From positions 557,071-621,070 of the forward strand of contig NZ_FLQT01000003.1 in assembly GCF_900088125.1 (NCBI RefSeq): DNA of 64,000 bases, written 5' to 3'. The number at the start of each line of letters is the position of its first letter. Position 1 is the first letter of the stretch. This DNA comes from Peptoniphilus pacaensis (GTDB taxonomy: Bacteria > Bacillota > Clostridia > Tissierellales > Peptoniphilaceae). This document shows positions 44,466 to 51,881 of this stretch, piece by piece. A program made the position numbers and the translations under genes. Under the pieces are notes generated by a model that was not told where the DNA came from, did not search any database, and saw nothing but the letters and a program-made list of their open reading frames with translations.

Positions 44466-45473
44466 ATGCATCTAGACGTATGTGGAGGTTGCAACGCCAA
44501 AATCGGCGCCGGCGACCTGACGAAAATTTTGAAGAAATTACCTATTCACAAGCGAGACGATATTCTCGCGGGCTTTGAGGGCAACGAAGACGGTGCCATT
44601 ATCCAAGTCTCCGACGACTTGGCCGTGGTCACCTCTGTGGACTTCTTCCCGCCTATGGTGGAAGACGCCTACGCCTTCGGTAGAATCGCCGCAGCCAACG
44701 CCCTGAGTGATCTCTACGCCATGGGCGCGGAACCGGTGAGCGCCATGAACATCGTGGCCTTCCCCGAAGAAGAAGACATGGACATTTTAGACGCCATCCT
44801 GCAAGGGGGCGCCGAAGTTTGTGAGGAAGCGGGCGCCACATTGACCGGCGGCCACTCCATTCACGACCCGAAGATTAAATACGGCCTCAGCGTCATCGGC
44901 AAATTGAAACTCTCAGAAGTGCTGCGCAACAACACCCCTGAAGTCGGCGACGCCCTGTATTTGACCAAACCCCTGGGCGTGTCCCTGTTAATGAGCGGCT
45001 ACCAAGTAGACGAAGTGTCCGAAGAAGATTACCAACGCGCCGTGGATTCCATGTGCCGCCTCAACAAAGGCGCCTACGAAGTCCTGAGAAAATACGATGT
45101 CCACGCCCTCACCGACGTCACGGGCTTCGGCCTCTTGGGCCACCTGTGCGAAATGGCGGAAGGCACAAGCGCCGTCGTCCTGTCCGATCAGTTGAACATA
45201 CTCCCCGGCGCCAAAGAAGCCGCTGAAGGCTTCCTCTTCACCGCCGGCGGCCAACGCAATCGCAAAGCCTACGGCGACAAAATCGCCTTTGAAATCGACG
45301 ACTTCGCCTTGGAAGAAGTTCTCTACGACCCCCAAACCTCCGGCGGCCTTTTGATCAGCGTCGCAGCCAAAGACGGAGCAAAGATGGCGGAAGAAATGAA
45401 AGCCGCCGGCATCGACGTCGCCTGCATCGGCGAAATGATCGAGCCCGGCGACAAAGCAATTTACGTGAGGTGA
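44466..45473 (+). CDS. selD: Selenide, water dikinase
   Basis: 335 residues. The N-terminal loop CGGCNAKIGAG has Cys where many homologs carry Cys or selenocysteine, with the following Lys as catalytic partner; DDLAVVTSVDFFPP and ANALSDLYAMG give the ATP/Mg sites, and GGHSIHDPKIKYGL is conserved. It makes selenophosphate for selenocysteine, selenouridine or selenium cofactors. TGGAGGG lies before the ATG and a TATAAT box just upstream. yedF starts six bases after its stop. Confidence 0.92.
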   Translation: MHLDVCGGCNAKIGAGDLTKILKKLPIHKRDDILAGFEGNEDGAIIQVSDDLAVVTSVDFFPPMVEDAYAFGRIAAANALSDLYAMGAEPVSAMNIVAFPEEEDMDILDAILQGGAEVCEEAGATLTGGHSIHDPKIKYGLSVIGKLKLSEVLRNNTPEVGDALYLTKPLGVSLLMSGYQVDEVSEEDYQRAVDSMCRLNKGAYEVLRKYDVHALTDVTGFGLLGHLCEMAEGTSAVVLSDQLNILPGAKEAAEGFLFTAGGQRNRKAYGDKIAFEIDDFALEEVLYDPQTSGGLLISVAAKDGAKMAEEMKAAGIDVACIGEMIEPGDKAIYVR

Positions 45474-45478
45474 TAGAA

Positions 45479-46066
45479 ATGAAAATTATCGATGCCATGG
45501 GTCTCGCCTGTCCGAGACCGGTTATTTTAACGAAGAAAGCCATTCGCGAAGAAAATCTCGACGAAGTCACCGTCAAGGTGGACAACGAAATCGCCACGGA
45601 AAACCTGACGAAAATGGGCAAGCAATTGGGCTTTAGTGCCGAAGTCAAAACCAATTCCAAAACCGATTACGAAGTCTATCTGAAAAAAACCGGCGACGCT
45701 CAATGCGAGCTTATGTTTGAAGAAGACAGCAGCGAATACATCGTCGCCATCTCATCCGACCACATGGGCACCGGCGACGAAACCTTCTCCAAAAACCTGC
45801 TTGAAGGCTTCATCTACGCCCTCACCGAACAAGACGTGGCGCCGAAATACGTGGTCTTCTACAATATGGGCGTCACCCTACCCAGCATCAACGAAAAAGT
45901 CATCGGCGACTTAAAGGCTTTGGAAGAACGGGGCACACAAGTCCTCTCCTGCGGCCTCTGCCTGGGTCAATACGATCTGAAAGAAAAGCTGCAAGTGGGC
46001 GAAGTCACCAATATGTATCGCATCTGCGAGCTCATGATCCAATACAAAGTCGTCAAACCCTGCTAA
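45479..46066 (+). CDS. yedF: Selenium-metabolism sulfurtransferase-like protein YedF
   Basis: 195 residues: a TusA-like domain with GLACPRP (Cys near 11) at 1-70 and a DsrE-like domain (about 85-195) with CGLCLGQ. This fusion, when next to selD, marks selenium-using organisms and is thought to carry or deliver selenium. Start fixed by GAGGTGATAGAA after the selD stop, so the two are translationally linked. A bidirectional terminator follows. Confidence 0.9.
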   Translation: MKIIDAMGLACPRPVILTKKAIREENLDEVTVKVDNEIATENLTKMGKQLGFSAEVKTNSKTDYEVYLKKTGDAQCELMFEEDSSEYIVAISSDHMGTGDETFSKNLLEGFIYALTEQDVAPKYVVFYNMGVTLPSINEKVIGDLKALEERGTQVLSCGLCLGQYDLKEKLQVGEVTNMYRICELMIQYKVVKPC

Positions 46067-46078
46067 AGAATCGCAAGA

Positions 46079-46113
46079 AAAAACATCCTCTGCCTCGTGC
46101 AAAGGATGTTTTT
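46079..46113. terminator. Bidirectional terminator between yedF and the ECF S component
   Basis: AAACATCC/GGATGTTT arms with A and T runs on the two sides. Confidence 0.8.
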
Positions 46114-46125
46114 TAATGCAGAAAC

Positions 46126-46626
46126 TTATGCCAAGCGTTCGTCGCCCATGGCGCGGCGCAGGAGGGGATAGAGAATATCCGCCAAGAGAGCGCCTGCCAC
46201 CCCTTGAATGATGTTGGGGACGAAACTTGCGATGGCCGTGGGGAAATTATAAAGAATGAGTCCTTCGGCGAGTAAATAGCCTACCGCCATGACCAGGCCC
46301 CCTGCCAAACCGCAAAGCACGAAGCTCAAACGGGTCTTTTCGTGGAGATAGCCCGCCACAAAACCTTCCAAGCCCTTCACTACCAAAGTGATGGGGGCGT
46401 AATAGCCGTAGCCCGACAGGAGATCCGCCAAGGCCGAGCCGATGCCGCCGACGAGACCGCCGGCCATCTTGCCCATTAAGAGGGCCGATGCGATGACCAC
46501 CGTGTCCCCCACGTTGAGATAGCCCTTGGTGGCGGGAATGGGAATTTGAATAATCATGGTCGCCACCGTGGTCAGAGCCATAAACATGGCGATCATGGTC
46601 AACTTCTTCGTAGAAATATTTTTCAT
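46126..46626 (-). CDS. ECF transporter S component
   Basis: 166 residues, six helices. The pattern LNVGDTVVIASALLMGK (near 38), then GGLVGGIGSALADLLSGY, is the ECF S-component signature (ECF_trnsprt family). The ligand is a vitamin or related molecule; the nearest resemblance by eye is to HmpT/PdxU-type proteins, but I would not name it. Needs a T and A component encoded elsewhere. GAGGTGAAGAC precedes the ATG. No riboswitch is apparent. Confidence 0.8.
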   Translation of the reverse strand: MKNISTKKLTMIAMFMALTTVATMIIQIPIPATKGYLNVGDTVVIASALLMGKMAGGLVGGIGSALADLLSGYGYYAPITLVVKGLEGFVAGYLHEKTRLSFVLCGLAGGLVMAVGYLLAEGLILYNFPTAIASFVPNIIQGVAGALLADILYPLLRRAMGDERLA

Positions 46627-46716
46627 GTCTTCACCTCTTCCCACCATTATAAACCGAAAGTGGAGCCGCTAAAAGATACAGTCTCGGCTTTTCATATGGT
46701 ACCAGAGGCGAAGCAT

Positions 46717-46745
46717 TTGGAGCAAAGCCCAAAGCGTGATAGAAT
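46717..46745 (+). promoter_or_regulatory. Promoter of the C_GCAxxG_C_C gene
   Basis: TTGGAG and TAGAAT 17 bp apart, 35 bases before the GTG start. Confidence 0.55.
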
Positions 46746-46780
46746 AAAGAAAAGAAACGACACGCAGAAAGGGGTATCAC

Positions 46781-47227
46781 GTGAAAAAAGATTTTGATAT
46801 GGAAGAAGCCAGAGCCTATGCCGACGAAGCCTTCCACTCCGGCTACGCCTGCTCCGAGGCCGTCATCGACACCTTCAGAAAGACATTGGAGCTGGACATA
46901 CCCGACGAAGCCATCGCCATGAGCAGCGGCTTTCCCTGGGGACTGGGAGGCGGCGGATGCATCTGCGGCGCCCTGGCAGGAGCCACCATGTGCCTGGGCT
47001 ACCTCTACGGCCGCACCGAGCCCGGCGATCCCAAGATCAACCGGTGCTTCGAAATGAGCAAAAAAATGCACGACGCCTTTCGGGACAAAAACGGCGCCAC
47101 CTGCTGCCGCGCCCTCACCCACGGCTACGACAACGACGATCCCGACAGAAAATGCAAATGCGCCAAAATCGTGGACAACACCATGATCGATCTGCTCACC
47201 ATGGTGGCGGAAGAAGAGGCGAAATAA
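46781..47227 (+). CDS. C_GCAxxG_C_C family protein
   Basis: 148 residues with the family cysteines: YACSEA (near 27), GGCICGALAGA (near 64-68), INRCFEM and TCCRALTHGY, then KCKCAKI. Members are cytosolic, redox-active or metal-binding and of unknown function; some are predicted redox partners in anaerobes. It uses a GTG start six bases after AAAGGGG. Ends in a terminator convergent with the amidase gene. Confidence 0.85.
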   Translation: MKKDFDMEEARAYADEAFHSGYACSEAVIDTFRKTLELDIPDEAIAMSSGFPWGLGGGGCICGALAGATMCLGYLYGRTEPGDPKINRCFEMSKKMHDAFRDKNGATCCRALTHGYDNDDPDRKCKCAKIVDNTMIDLLTMVAEEEAK

Positions 47228-47235
47228 ATACAGGC

Positions 47236-47269
47236 ATAAAAAAACGAGCTCCGCAAAGCTCGTTTTTTA
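47236..47269. terminator. Bidirectional terminator
   Basis: ACGAGCT-CCGCAA-AGCTCGT with A7 and T6 flanks, between convergent genes. Confidence 0.85.
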
Positions 47270-47302
47270 GTGGAAGGAATCTTGTTGCGGTGGAAGGTAC
47301 GC

Positions 47303-47776
47303 TTACAGACTTTCCCAGAAGCCCCACCAGTCGCCCCAATGATTAGCGGCCATGGTGCCGGGGCAAATCTTGCCGGACGCATCGAAGTGACGCACCACGT
47401 GATCCTTGGGAATGCGGTAAAAAGCCATAAGCTCCCGCACCAGATCGCGGGCATGAGCGAGAGCCGCCCTGCGGTCCACGCCCCGATTAATGCAAATCTC
47501 CACGCCGATGGAGTTGCGGTTCGTAATCCCCCGCTTCCCCCGGCCGTCGCCGCAGTGCCAGGCCGCATAAGCGTCTTCGATAATCTGCACCACACCGTGA
47601 TCGTCTACAAAGTAATGGGCGCTGGCTCGCCGGTTCCCGCCGCCGAAATAGCGGTAGTGGGCCATGGCGTCGGCACCGGGGGCGGGATTGCCCGTGTCGT
47701 GCACCACGATATAGGCGATGCGCGTCCCGTTACGAGACGAAAAATTATAATGAATCAGCTTCTTGTTGATGAGCAT
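47303..47776 (-). CDS. N-acetylmuramoyl-L-alanine amidase (Amidase_2, endolysin-like)
   Basis: 157 residues, a single Amidase_2/PGRP domain with zinc ligands in VVHDTGNP (near 25), HFDASGKICPG (near 134-142) and the central AHYFVDD/AWHCGD segments. It cuts the bond between MurNAc and the stem peptide. No signal peptide or wall-binding domain, as in phage endolysins and PBSX-type lysins, so release needs a holin or lysis. Its AAGGAGG lies inside the sigma gene, which it overlaps by 32 bases. Confidence 0.85.
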   Translation of the reverse strand: MLINKKLIHYNFSSRNGTRIAYIVVHDTGNPAPGADAMAHYRYFGGGNRRASAHYFVDDHGVVQIIEDAYAAWHCGDGRGKRGITNRNSIGVEICINRGVDRRAALAHARDLVRELMAFYRIPKDHVVRHFDASGKICPGTMAANHWGDWWGFWESL

Positions 47777-48302
47777 AAAACCTCCTTAAACGCTTCATGG
47801 CCCGCACCTTCGTATTGGCCACGGTTTGATAAGACAAATTGAGCTTGCCCCCGATTTCAGAGAGCGACAGATCCAGGAAAAAATACATGGCGATCACCGC
47901 CCGTTCCCGATCCGGCAGATTATTCACCGCCACGTGAAGCTCGCGGGCACGCTCTCGCGCCACCAGATCCCCCTCCGTGTCCTCCTCCACTGCGAGATAG
48001 GCCACGACCTCGTCGGTAAGAGGCACGTCCTTGTGCTTGATCCTACGCTTTAAATCGTCCATTAAAAAATAAGACAGACGCTGGCGATAAAACAAATAAA
48101 AAGGCACGCCCCGCTCCTCGTCGAATTCGTCGAGCGCTTCGAGCAAAATGACATTGGCTTCACCCGATAAATTATCCGGATCCGCCACATAAGGTTGGAT
48201 CCGGCGGATCGTCGCCCGGGTGAGCGGCGACAGATCCACCAGCAGCTGCGCCAAAGCTTCGGGATCCCGAGATTTGGCAGCACGTATCAGTTGACCTTCC
48301 AT
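47745..48302 (-). CDS. Small sigma-70 family RNA polymerase sigma factor
   Basis: 185 residues with region 2 (about 35-95, YLFYRQRLSYFLMDDLKRRI as the -10-binding helix) and region 4 (about 120-175, LPDRERAVIAMYFFLDLSLSEIG then LSYQTVANTKVRAM as recognition helix). No region 3, as in ECF, UviA/TcdR and SigO-type factors. It is translationally coupled to an amidase, and a DUF1659-DUF2922-YvrJ operon lies 3 kb downstream; this grouping suggests a dedicated regulon. Start preceded by AAAGGAG. Confidence 0.82.
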   Translation of the reverse strand: MEGQLIRAAKSRDPEALAQLLVDLSPLTRATIRRIQPYVADPDNLSGEANVILLEALDEFDEERGVPFYLFYRQRLSYFLMDDLKRRIKHKDVPLTDEVVAYLAVEEDTEGDLVARERARELHVAVNNLPDRERAVIAMYFFLDLSLSEIGGKLNLSYQTVANTKVRAMKRLRRFYAHQQEADSL

Positions 48303-48530
48303 AAAGACTAAAGACTCCTTTCACATAAATTTCGAACAAATGTTTTTTATCTGTGAGGATATTTTACCACTTATAGAACATACGTTCAATCCGTCTGCAC
48401 TTCCAAACCTTTTAGTATCAATCCTTTGTAAAATAGAACATTTTTAATTCGGTACCCTTCAAAGTAAATCATCTGAGAAAAAACTAATAATGGTATAATA
48501 GGATAAAATAATCAGGAATAGGGAGGCATT

Positions 48531-50078
48531 ATGCAGCTTTTAGATATAAAGAGAATGGCACATAACATTCTGGACAACCAAAGCATAGAAAGCAGTTTTA
48601 TCGAATATAAAAAGTCTATAAATTTCAAAGATAAAATTCTAAAAACAGCTTGTGCCTTCGCTAATAACTATATGAACGACGAGATCGGCTTATTATTTAT
48701 TGGGATTGAAGAAGTTGATGATAAAGAAACGGGAGAAAAAGCGATTCCAAAAAGACCCATTAAAGGCATAAAAGAAGCAAAATTGGAAACAACTGAAAAT
48801 GAGTTAAAATCACTTCTTTCCAATATCCACCCCAAAATAAACTATCACATTATTACTGATAAAATTGATGAAGAATACTATCTCGTCGTTGCGGTAGAAA
48901 ACAACAGTAACGGCCCCTTTCAAACAAGTGACAAAGCGGAAAAGAATAAAAATATCAAACTAAAAGCAGGCAGATATATTAGAGTCGGCAGAGATTCTAA
49001 GCTTCCAAACCCAATCGAAGAATTTGAGCTTTTGAAGAAATTTGCAAATTATTCTTTCTGTTCGAATCTCAATGATACGGCGACGATAGATGATCTAAGT
49101 TACGAATACATGAAAGAATATTTGCTTCAAACTAGTGCGAAAAAAGATATTAGAGAAATGTCCAAGCTTGATATAGCAAAAAGTATGGGACTTGTCAGCG
49201 AAAGTGAATATGGCGGTTATAGAGCTAAAAACTTCGCTGTCCTGATGTTTGCAGAAACTCCGAATAAATTTATTCCAAACGCTCATGTAGAAATCATAAG
49301 AGAAATAGACGGAACAGATAAAATGGAATCTAAAAAATTTGATGGTCCTGTTTGGATTCAGGCAAAGCAAGTAAGCAAATATTTTGAAGATAATATCATG
49401 GCCGCCTATACAATAAGAGAGCCCGATAAAATCGAGCATAAGATTATTTATAACTATCCACTGACAGCCTTTGAGGAACTAGCGACTAATGCCATTCTGC
49501 ATAAAGAGTATGACACGCCTGAATATGTGGGAATCTATATTTATAGGGACAGGATCTCTTTTGTAAATCATAATAAACCACTTCCTCCCGTAACAATCGA
49601 ATCTCTTAACCGAGAAAGGAGTTTTGATAGAAGACAATACCTAAATAAAGAGCTTAAAGAAATGTTCTTTTCACTCAATTTGATAGAATCTTACGGTTCA
49701 GGCATAAGGCGCGCAAAAGATGCACTTTCTGAAAACAGATCGCCGGAGCTTAAATTCTATCCTGAAAATGACGTAGATAACTATACCAACGCAGTTATAG
49801 AGATAAATGCAGAATTTTTAAATCGGTTTAATAATAGTACTAGCAAAGAAACTAGTAAAGAAACTAGCAAAGAAACTGGTAAAGAAACTATGAGCATCCA
49901 AGACCAAATCCTGCTTCTTATGCAAAATAATCCAAAAATTACCGCCAAAAAGATAGCAAGTGAGATTAATGAGATATCTGTAAGTGGCGTGCGCTACCAT
50001 ATAAGCAAACTTAAAGAGAATGGTGTTATTACTAGAGTAGGTTCTACTAAATCGGGAAAATGGATTGTGCTGAAATAG
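48531..50078 (+). CDS. AlbA_2-domain ATP-binding transcriptional regulator-like protein
   Basis: 515 residues: N-terminal AlbA_2 (Schlafen-like) domain with ESSFIEYKKS (near 19) and FANNYMNDEIGLLFIGIEE; a central segment; a HATPase-like part (ELATNAILHKEYD near 318, then NLIESYGSGIRRA); a Thr-Ser-Lys-Glu tetrapeptide repeat (near 437-453); and a C-terminal winged helix (ITAKKIASEINEISVSGVRYHI in pieces). Likely DNA-binding; some relatives act in phage defence or antitoxin-like regulation. A+T-rich and unlike its flanks, so acquired. An extended -10 (TGGTATAAT) lies upstream and GGGAGG precedes the ATG. Confidence 0.82.
   Translation: MQLLDIKRMAHNILDNQSIESSFIEYKKSINFKDKILKTACAFANNYMNDEIGLLFIGIEEVDDKETGEKAIPKRPIKGIKEAKLETTENELKSLLSNIHPKINYHIITDKIDEEYYLVVAVENNSNGPFQTSDKAEKNKNIKLKAGRYIRVGRDSKLPNPIEEFELLKKFANYSFCSNLNDTATIDDLSYEYMKEYLLQTSAKKDIREMSKLDIAKSMGLVSESEYGGYRAKNFAVLMFAETPNKFIPNAHVEIIREIDGTDKMESKKFDGPVWIQAKQVSKYFEDNIMAAYTIREPDKIEHKIIYNYPLTAFEELATNAILHKEYDTPEYVGIYIYRDRISFVNHNKPLPPVTIESLNRERSFDRRQYLNKELKEMFFSLNLIESYGSGIRRAKDALSENRSPELKFYPENDVDNYTNAVIEINAEFLNRFNNSTSKETSKETSKETGKETMSIQDQILLLMQNNPKITAKKIASEINEISVSGVRYHISKLKENGVITRVGSTKSGKWIVLK
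49841..49888 (+). repeat. 12-bp tandem repeat in the AlbA_2 gene
   Basis: Four copies of ACTAGCAAAGAA-like units (ACTAGyAAAGAA, last one ACTGGTAAAGAA) encode Thr-Ser-Lys-Glu repeats between ATPase and winged helix. Being a multiple of three, changes in copy number alter linker length only. Confidence 0.75.
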
Positions 50079-50439
50079 TTCAACCCACTCCATTAAGCGG
50101 TGATTAGAGTAAAATCTAATCACCACCCCGCAAACACACATGGTTTGCGTTTCTCCTATTCAACCTATGACGACCCAACTCACCGACTGCTGTGAGCAAC
50201 ACATCCCAATTCAATGAATTAGTTCTTTATTGGTGTTGGAAGGGAGAATTGACTATCTCCACAATTAACACTACAATGAATTTGCGAATTGAAAACGAAA
50301 GTTTTGCGGGTGATGCATTTATGCGTCACCCGATTTTTTTATTCTTTCGAAGTTTAATCGTGATCATCCTTTTTTCTTACGCCCTCGGTTCTTGACTTTC
50401 CATGGCGGACGTTTTACACTTCTAAAAAAGGAGGTTGCT
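50079..50439. other. Intergenic hairpin cluster
   Basis: No gene is seen. It holds a perfect ten-base palindrome at 50099-50124 (GGTGATTAGA/TCTAATCACC), a CGCAAAC/GTTTGCG stem at 50128-50148, and a strong plus-direction terminator at 50306-50340 (CGGGTGATGCAT/ATGCGTCACCCG then ATTTTTTT), which has no gene in front of it other than the AlbA_2 gene 230 bp away. Confidence 0.6.
50392..50420 (+). promoter_or_regulatory. Promoter of the 58-residue antitoxin-like gene
   Basis: TTGACT and TACACT 17 bp apart, 20 bases before the ATG. Confidence 0.7.
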
Positions 50440-50616
50440 ATGGCTGACTACACTGATTTTAATCTGCGACCGGGTGTCGACGGCGATGTGAACCGTCACG
50501 AGCCCAATGATGTGACGCGTCGTGCAATGCTAGAAGCCGACGAAATGATCGACGACCCCCGCACCATCTACTATACCCACGTGGAAGAAGCTCTGTCGGA
50601 ACTGAACAAAGAGTAA
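50440..50616 (+). CDS. 58-residue protein, RelB/DinJ antitoxin-tail-like
   Basis: A complete small gene with its own promoter and a perfect AAGGAGG seven bases before the ATG. The C-terminal part (DVTRRAMLEADEMIDDPRT then THVEEALSELNKE) reads like the tail of RelB/DinJ antitoxins, which binds the toxin, while the usual N-terminal ribbon-helix-helix DNA-binding domain is lacking. No toxin gene is adjacent. Could instead be an unrelated small acidic protein. Confidence 0.6.
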   Translation: MADYTDFNLRPGVDGDVNRHEPNDVTRRAMLEADEMIDDPRTIYYTHVEEALSELNKE

Positions 50617-50688
50617 ACCATTTTTGATACTTACCATTTTCTCCACCCGATACGCAGCTCCCACTAGGCGACACAGCCCAACTAGTTA

Positions 50689-50852
50689 GAAAATGCCGCA
50701 GGCATTTTCTATCTTCTTAAACGTGGCCAAAAAAGGGGAAGGGGTCCCGGGGAAGGGGAAAATTGCGGCCTTCCGCTCTGAGCTCTTTTCCCCTTCCCCG
50801 GGTCTCAAAACCATGAAAGAATGAATACTTAAAAGAGAAAAGTATCTTGATT
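50689..50852. repeat. Dispersed hairpin repeat, intact copy A
   Basis: Contains GAAAATGCC-GCA-GGCATTTTC (50689-50709), then a perfect 17-bp inverted repeat (50746-50762 with 50786-50802, CCCGGGGAAGGGGAAAA type) around a 23-base loop GCGGCC...CTCTGAGC, ending GTATCTTGATTA. A homologous copy near 58437-60042 is interrupted by an IS3-family element; there the arms differ but still pair perfectly. Confidence 0.8.
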
Positions 50853-50958
50853 ACATTACCTCTCCTCCGCAATTTGAAAAGAAGAGCATATCTTGAGTGA
50901 GAGCAAAAAGAAAAAAGAGAACAAAAATTTCATATTTACAAAACAGCGTTTTTTGCAA

Positions 50959-50988
50959 CGAAAAAGGGACCAAAGGGTCCCTTTTTCA
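50959..50988. terminator. Terminator of the DUF1659-DUF2922-YvrJ operon
   Basis: AAAAAGGGACC-AAAG-GGTCCCTTTTT, U-rich in both directions, overlapping the yvrJ-like stop codon. Confidence 0.85.
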
Positions 50989-51138
50989 TTGCATTTTGCT
51001 TTCAATGGTGTGTCCCAATTCGGCAATGGTTTCCGCCAACTTGTCGAGCTTTTCTTCCATGCGGATGATGAAGTAGCTGGCGACGACGATGGGGAAGCCG
51101 GTGTTGGCGATGAGGGACAGGATTTCGTCCAAGTTCAT
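50986..51138 (-). CDS. YvrJ-family small membrane protein (50 aa)
   Basis: ATG at 51138 after AAGGTAT; 50 residues starting MNLDEILSLIANTGFPIVVA, one membrane helix (about 13-26), then a charged amphipathic tail (RMEEKLDKLAETIAELG). This is the YvrJ pattern, also resembling BhlA/UviB holin-like peptides. It is the last gene of DUF1659-DUF2922-YvrJ, with ten bases to DUF2922, and too short for many gene finders. Confidence 0.8.
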   Translation of the reverse strand: MNLDEILSLIANTGFPIVVASYFIIRMEEKLDKLAETIAELGHTIESKMQ

Positions 51139-51147
51139 GGCGATACC

Positions 51148-51366
51148 TTATTCACTGAAAAGCTGAGTGGAAGAGACGGTAACCAGATCGGCTTTTTTTG
51201 CTGCCACGAATTTGCCTTTGGCGCGAAAGACACCGGCGTCGACGACGGTTTGGGCGGCGGCTTTTACCGCCCCGCCTTCCAGATCCTTCTTCGCGTCATT
51301 GACGCGGACGAGGCCGGTCTTACCGGACTCGTCTTGGAAGGTGACGGATACATAGGTTCTTTCCAT
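51148..51366 (-). CDS. DUF2922 family protein
   Basis: 72 residues, small beta-rich protein beginning RTYVSVTFQDESGKTG with the central VNDAKKDLEGGAVKAA helix, matching DUF2922. Function unknown; almost always paired with DUF1659 and YvrJ in Bacilli and Clostridia. GGAGGTAAATT precedes the ATG; 11 bases after DUF1659. Confidence 0.82.
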   Translation of the reverse strand: MERTYVSVTFQDESGKTGLVRVNDAKKDLEGGAVKAAAQTVVDAGVFRAKGKFVAAKKADLVTVSSTQLFSE

Positions 51367-51377
51367 AATTTACCTCC

Positions 51378-51584
51378 TTATTTTAAGCGTTGAACGGTGC
51401 TGACTTCGGCGTAGATCATTTTGTTTGCACAGAGACCGGCGAGGGCGTTGGCAGCCGACTTTAAGTTTTCGTCGGTGGCTTCGGGAATCAAACCGGAATA
51501 GGTTTGGCTCTTGGTCAACATCTTGCCGTGGCCGTCGGTACCTCCGTTATAGACGATGCGCAGGGATTTCTTTAATTCGTCCAT
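51378..51584 (-). CDS. DUF1659 family protein
   Basis: 68 residues; ELKKSLRIVYNGGTDGHGKM then QTYSGLIPEATDENL and VSTVQRLK are DUF1659-like. Possibly related in fold to DUF2922. AAGGAGGTGATCTC precedes the ATG. First gene of the three-gene unit; two copies of a bipartite promoter-like motif lie directly upstream. Confidence 0.82.
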   Translation of the reverse strand: MDELKKSLRIVYNGGTDGHGKMLTKSQTYSGLIPEATDENLKSAANALAGLCANKMIYAEVSTVQRLK

Positions 51585-51605
51585 GAGATCACCTCCTTCA
51601 CTTAT

Positions 51606-51638
51606 TAGATAGAATTTGAGGAGAAATTTTACCTATGG
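51606..51638 (-). promoter_or_regulatory. Bipartite promoter-like motif, proximal copy
   Basis: On the minus strand CCATAGGT and CTATCTA are separated by 18-19 bases; a second copy lies at 51713-51746. The ends are identical in both, the centre is diverged, as in promoters for one sigma factor. The downstream edge is about 20 bases before the DUF1659 start. Confidence 0.5.
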
Positions 51639-51712
51639 TTTTCGAAAATTTTCGAAAAACTTTTTCGGGCCCTTTCCGCCGAGGCGGCGGAGAAGTTTTC
51701 CCCCTCACTTGG

Positions 51713-51746
51713 TAGATAGAATTTGGGGCGGGATTTATACCTATGG
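51713..51746 (-). promoter_or_regulatory. Bipartite promoter-like motif, distal copy
   Basis: Same CCATAGGT and CTATCTA ends as the proximal copy, with a GC-rich, diverged spacer one base longer. Confidence 0.45.
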
Positions 51747-51796
51747 ATTTGAAAAAAGACGAAAAAAGTTTTAAACCCGGGATTTTAGGAACAGGT

Positions 51797-51829
51797 CAAA
51801 GCCGCAGGGAGGCTTTCCCTGCGGCTTGT
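51797..51829 (-). terminator. Hairpin after the 65-residue membrane gene
   Basis: Eleven-base perfect arms (AGCCGCAGGGA/TCCCTGCGGCT), five-base loop, short U run (UUUG) on the leftward transcript; separates the 65-codon gene from the DUF1659 operon. Confidence 0.6.
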
Positions 51830-51881
51830 GGATCTTCACCGATTGATTATTTCATTCATTGTTCACTTCTCTTTTAATTGG

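Noticed and set aside
44466-44500. Selenocysteine codon in selD
   Set aside because: The catalytic loop codons read TGT and TGC; there is no in-frame TGA.
50577-50591. CCACGTGGAAGAAG as a second rlmD-type target core
   Set aside because: It encodes ordinary codons in the 58-residue gene, and there is no element boundary or composition change beside it.
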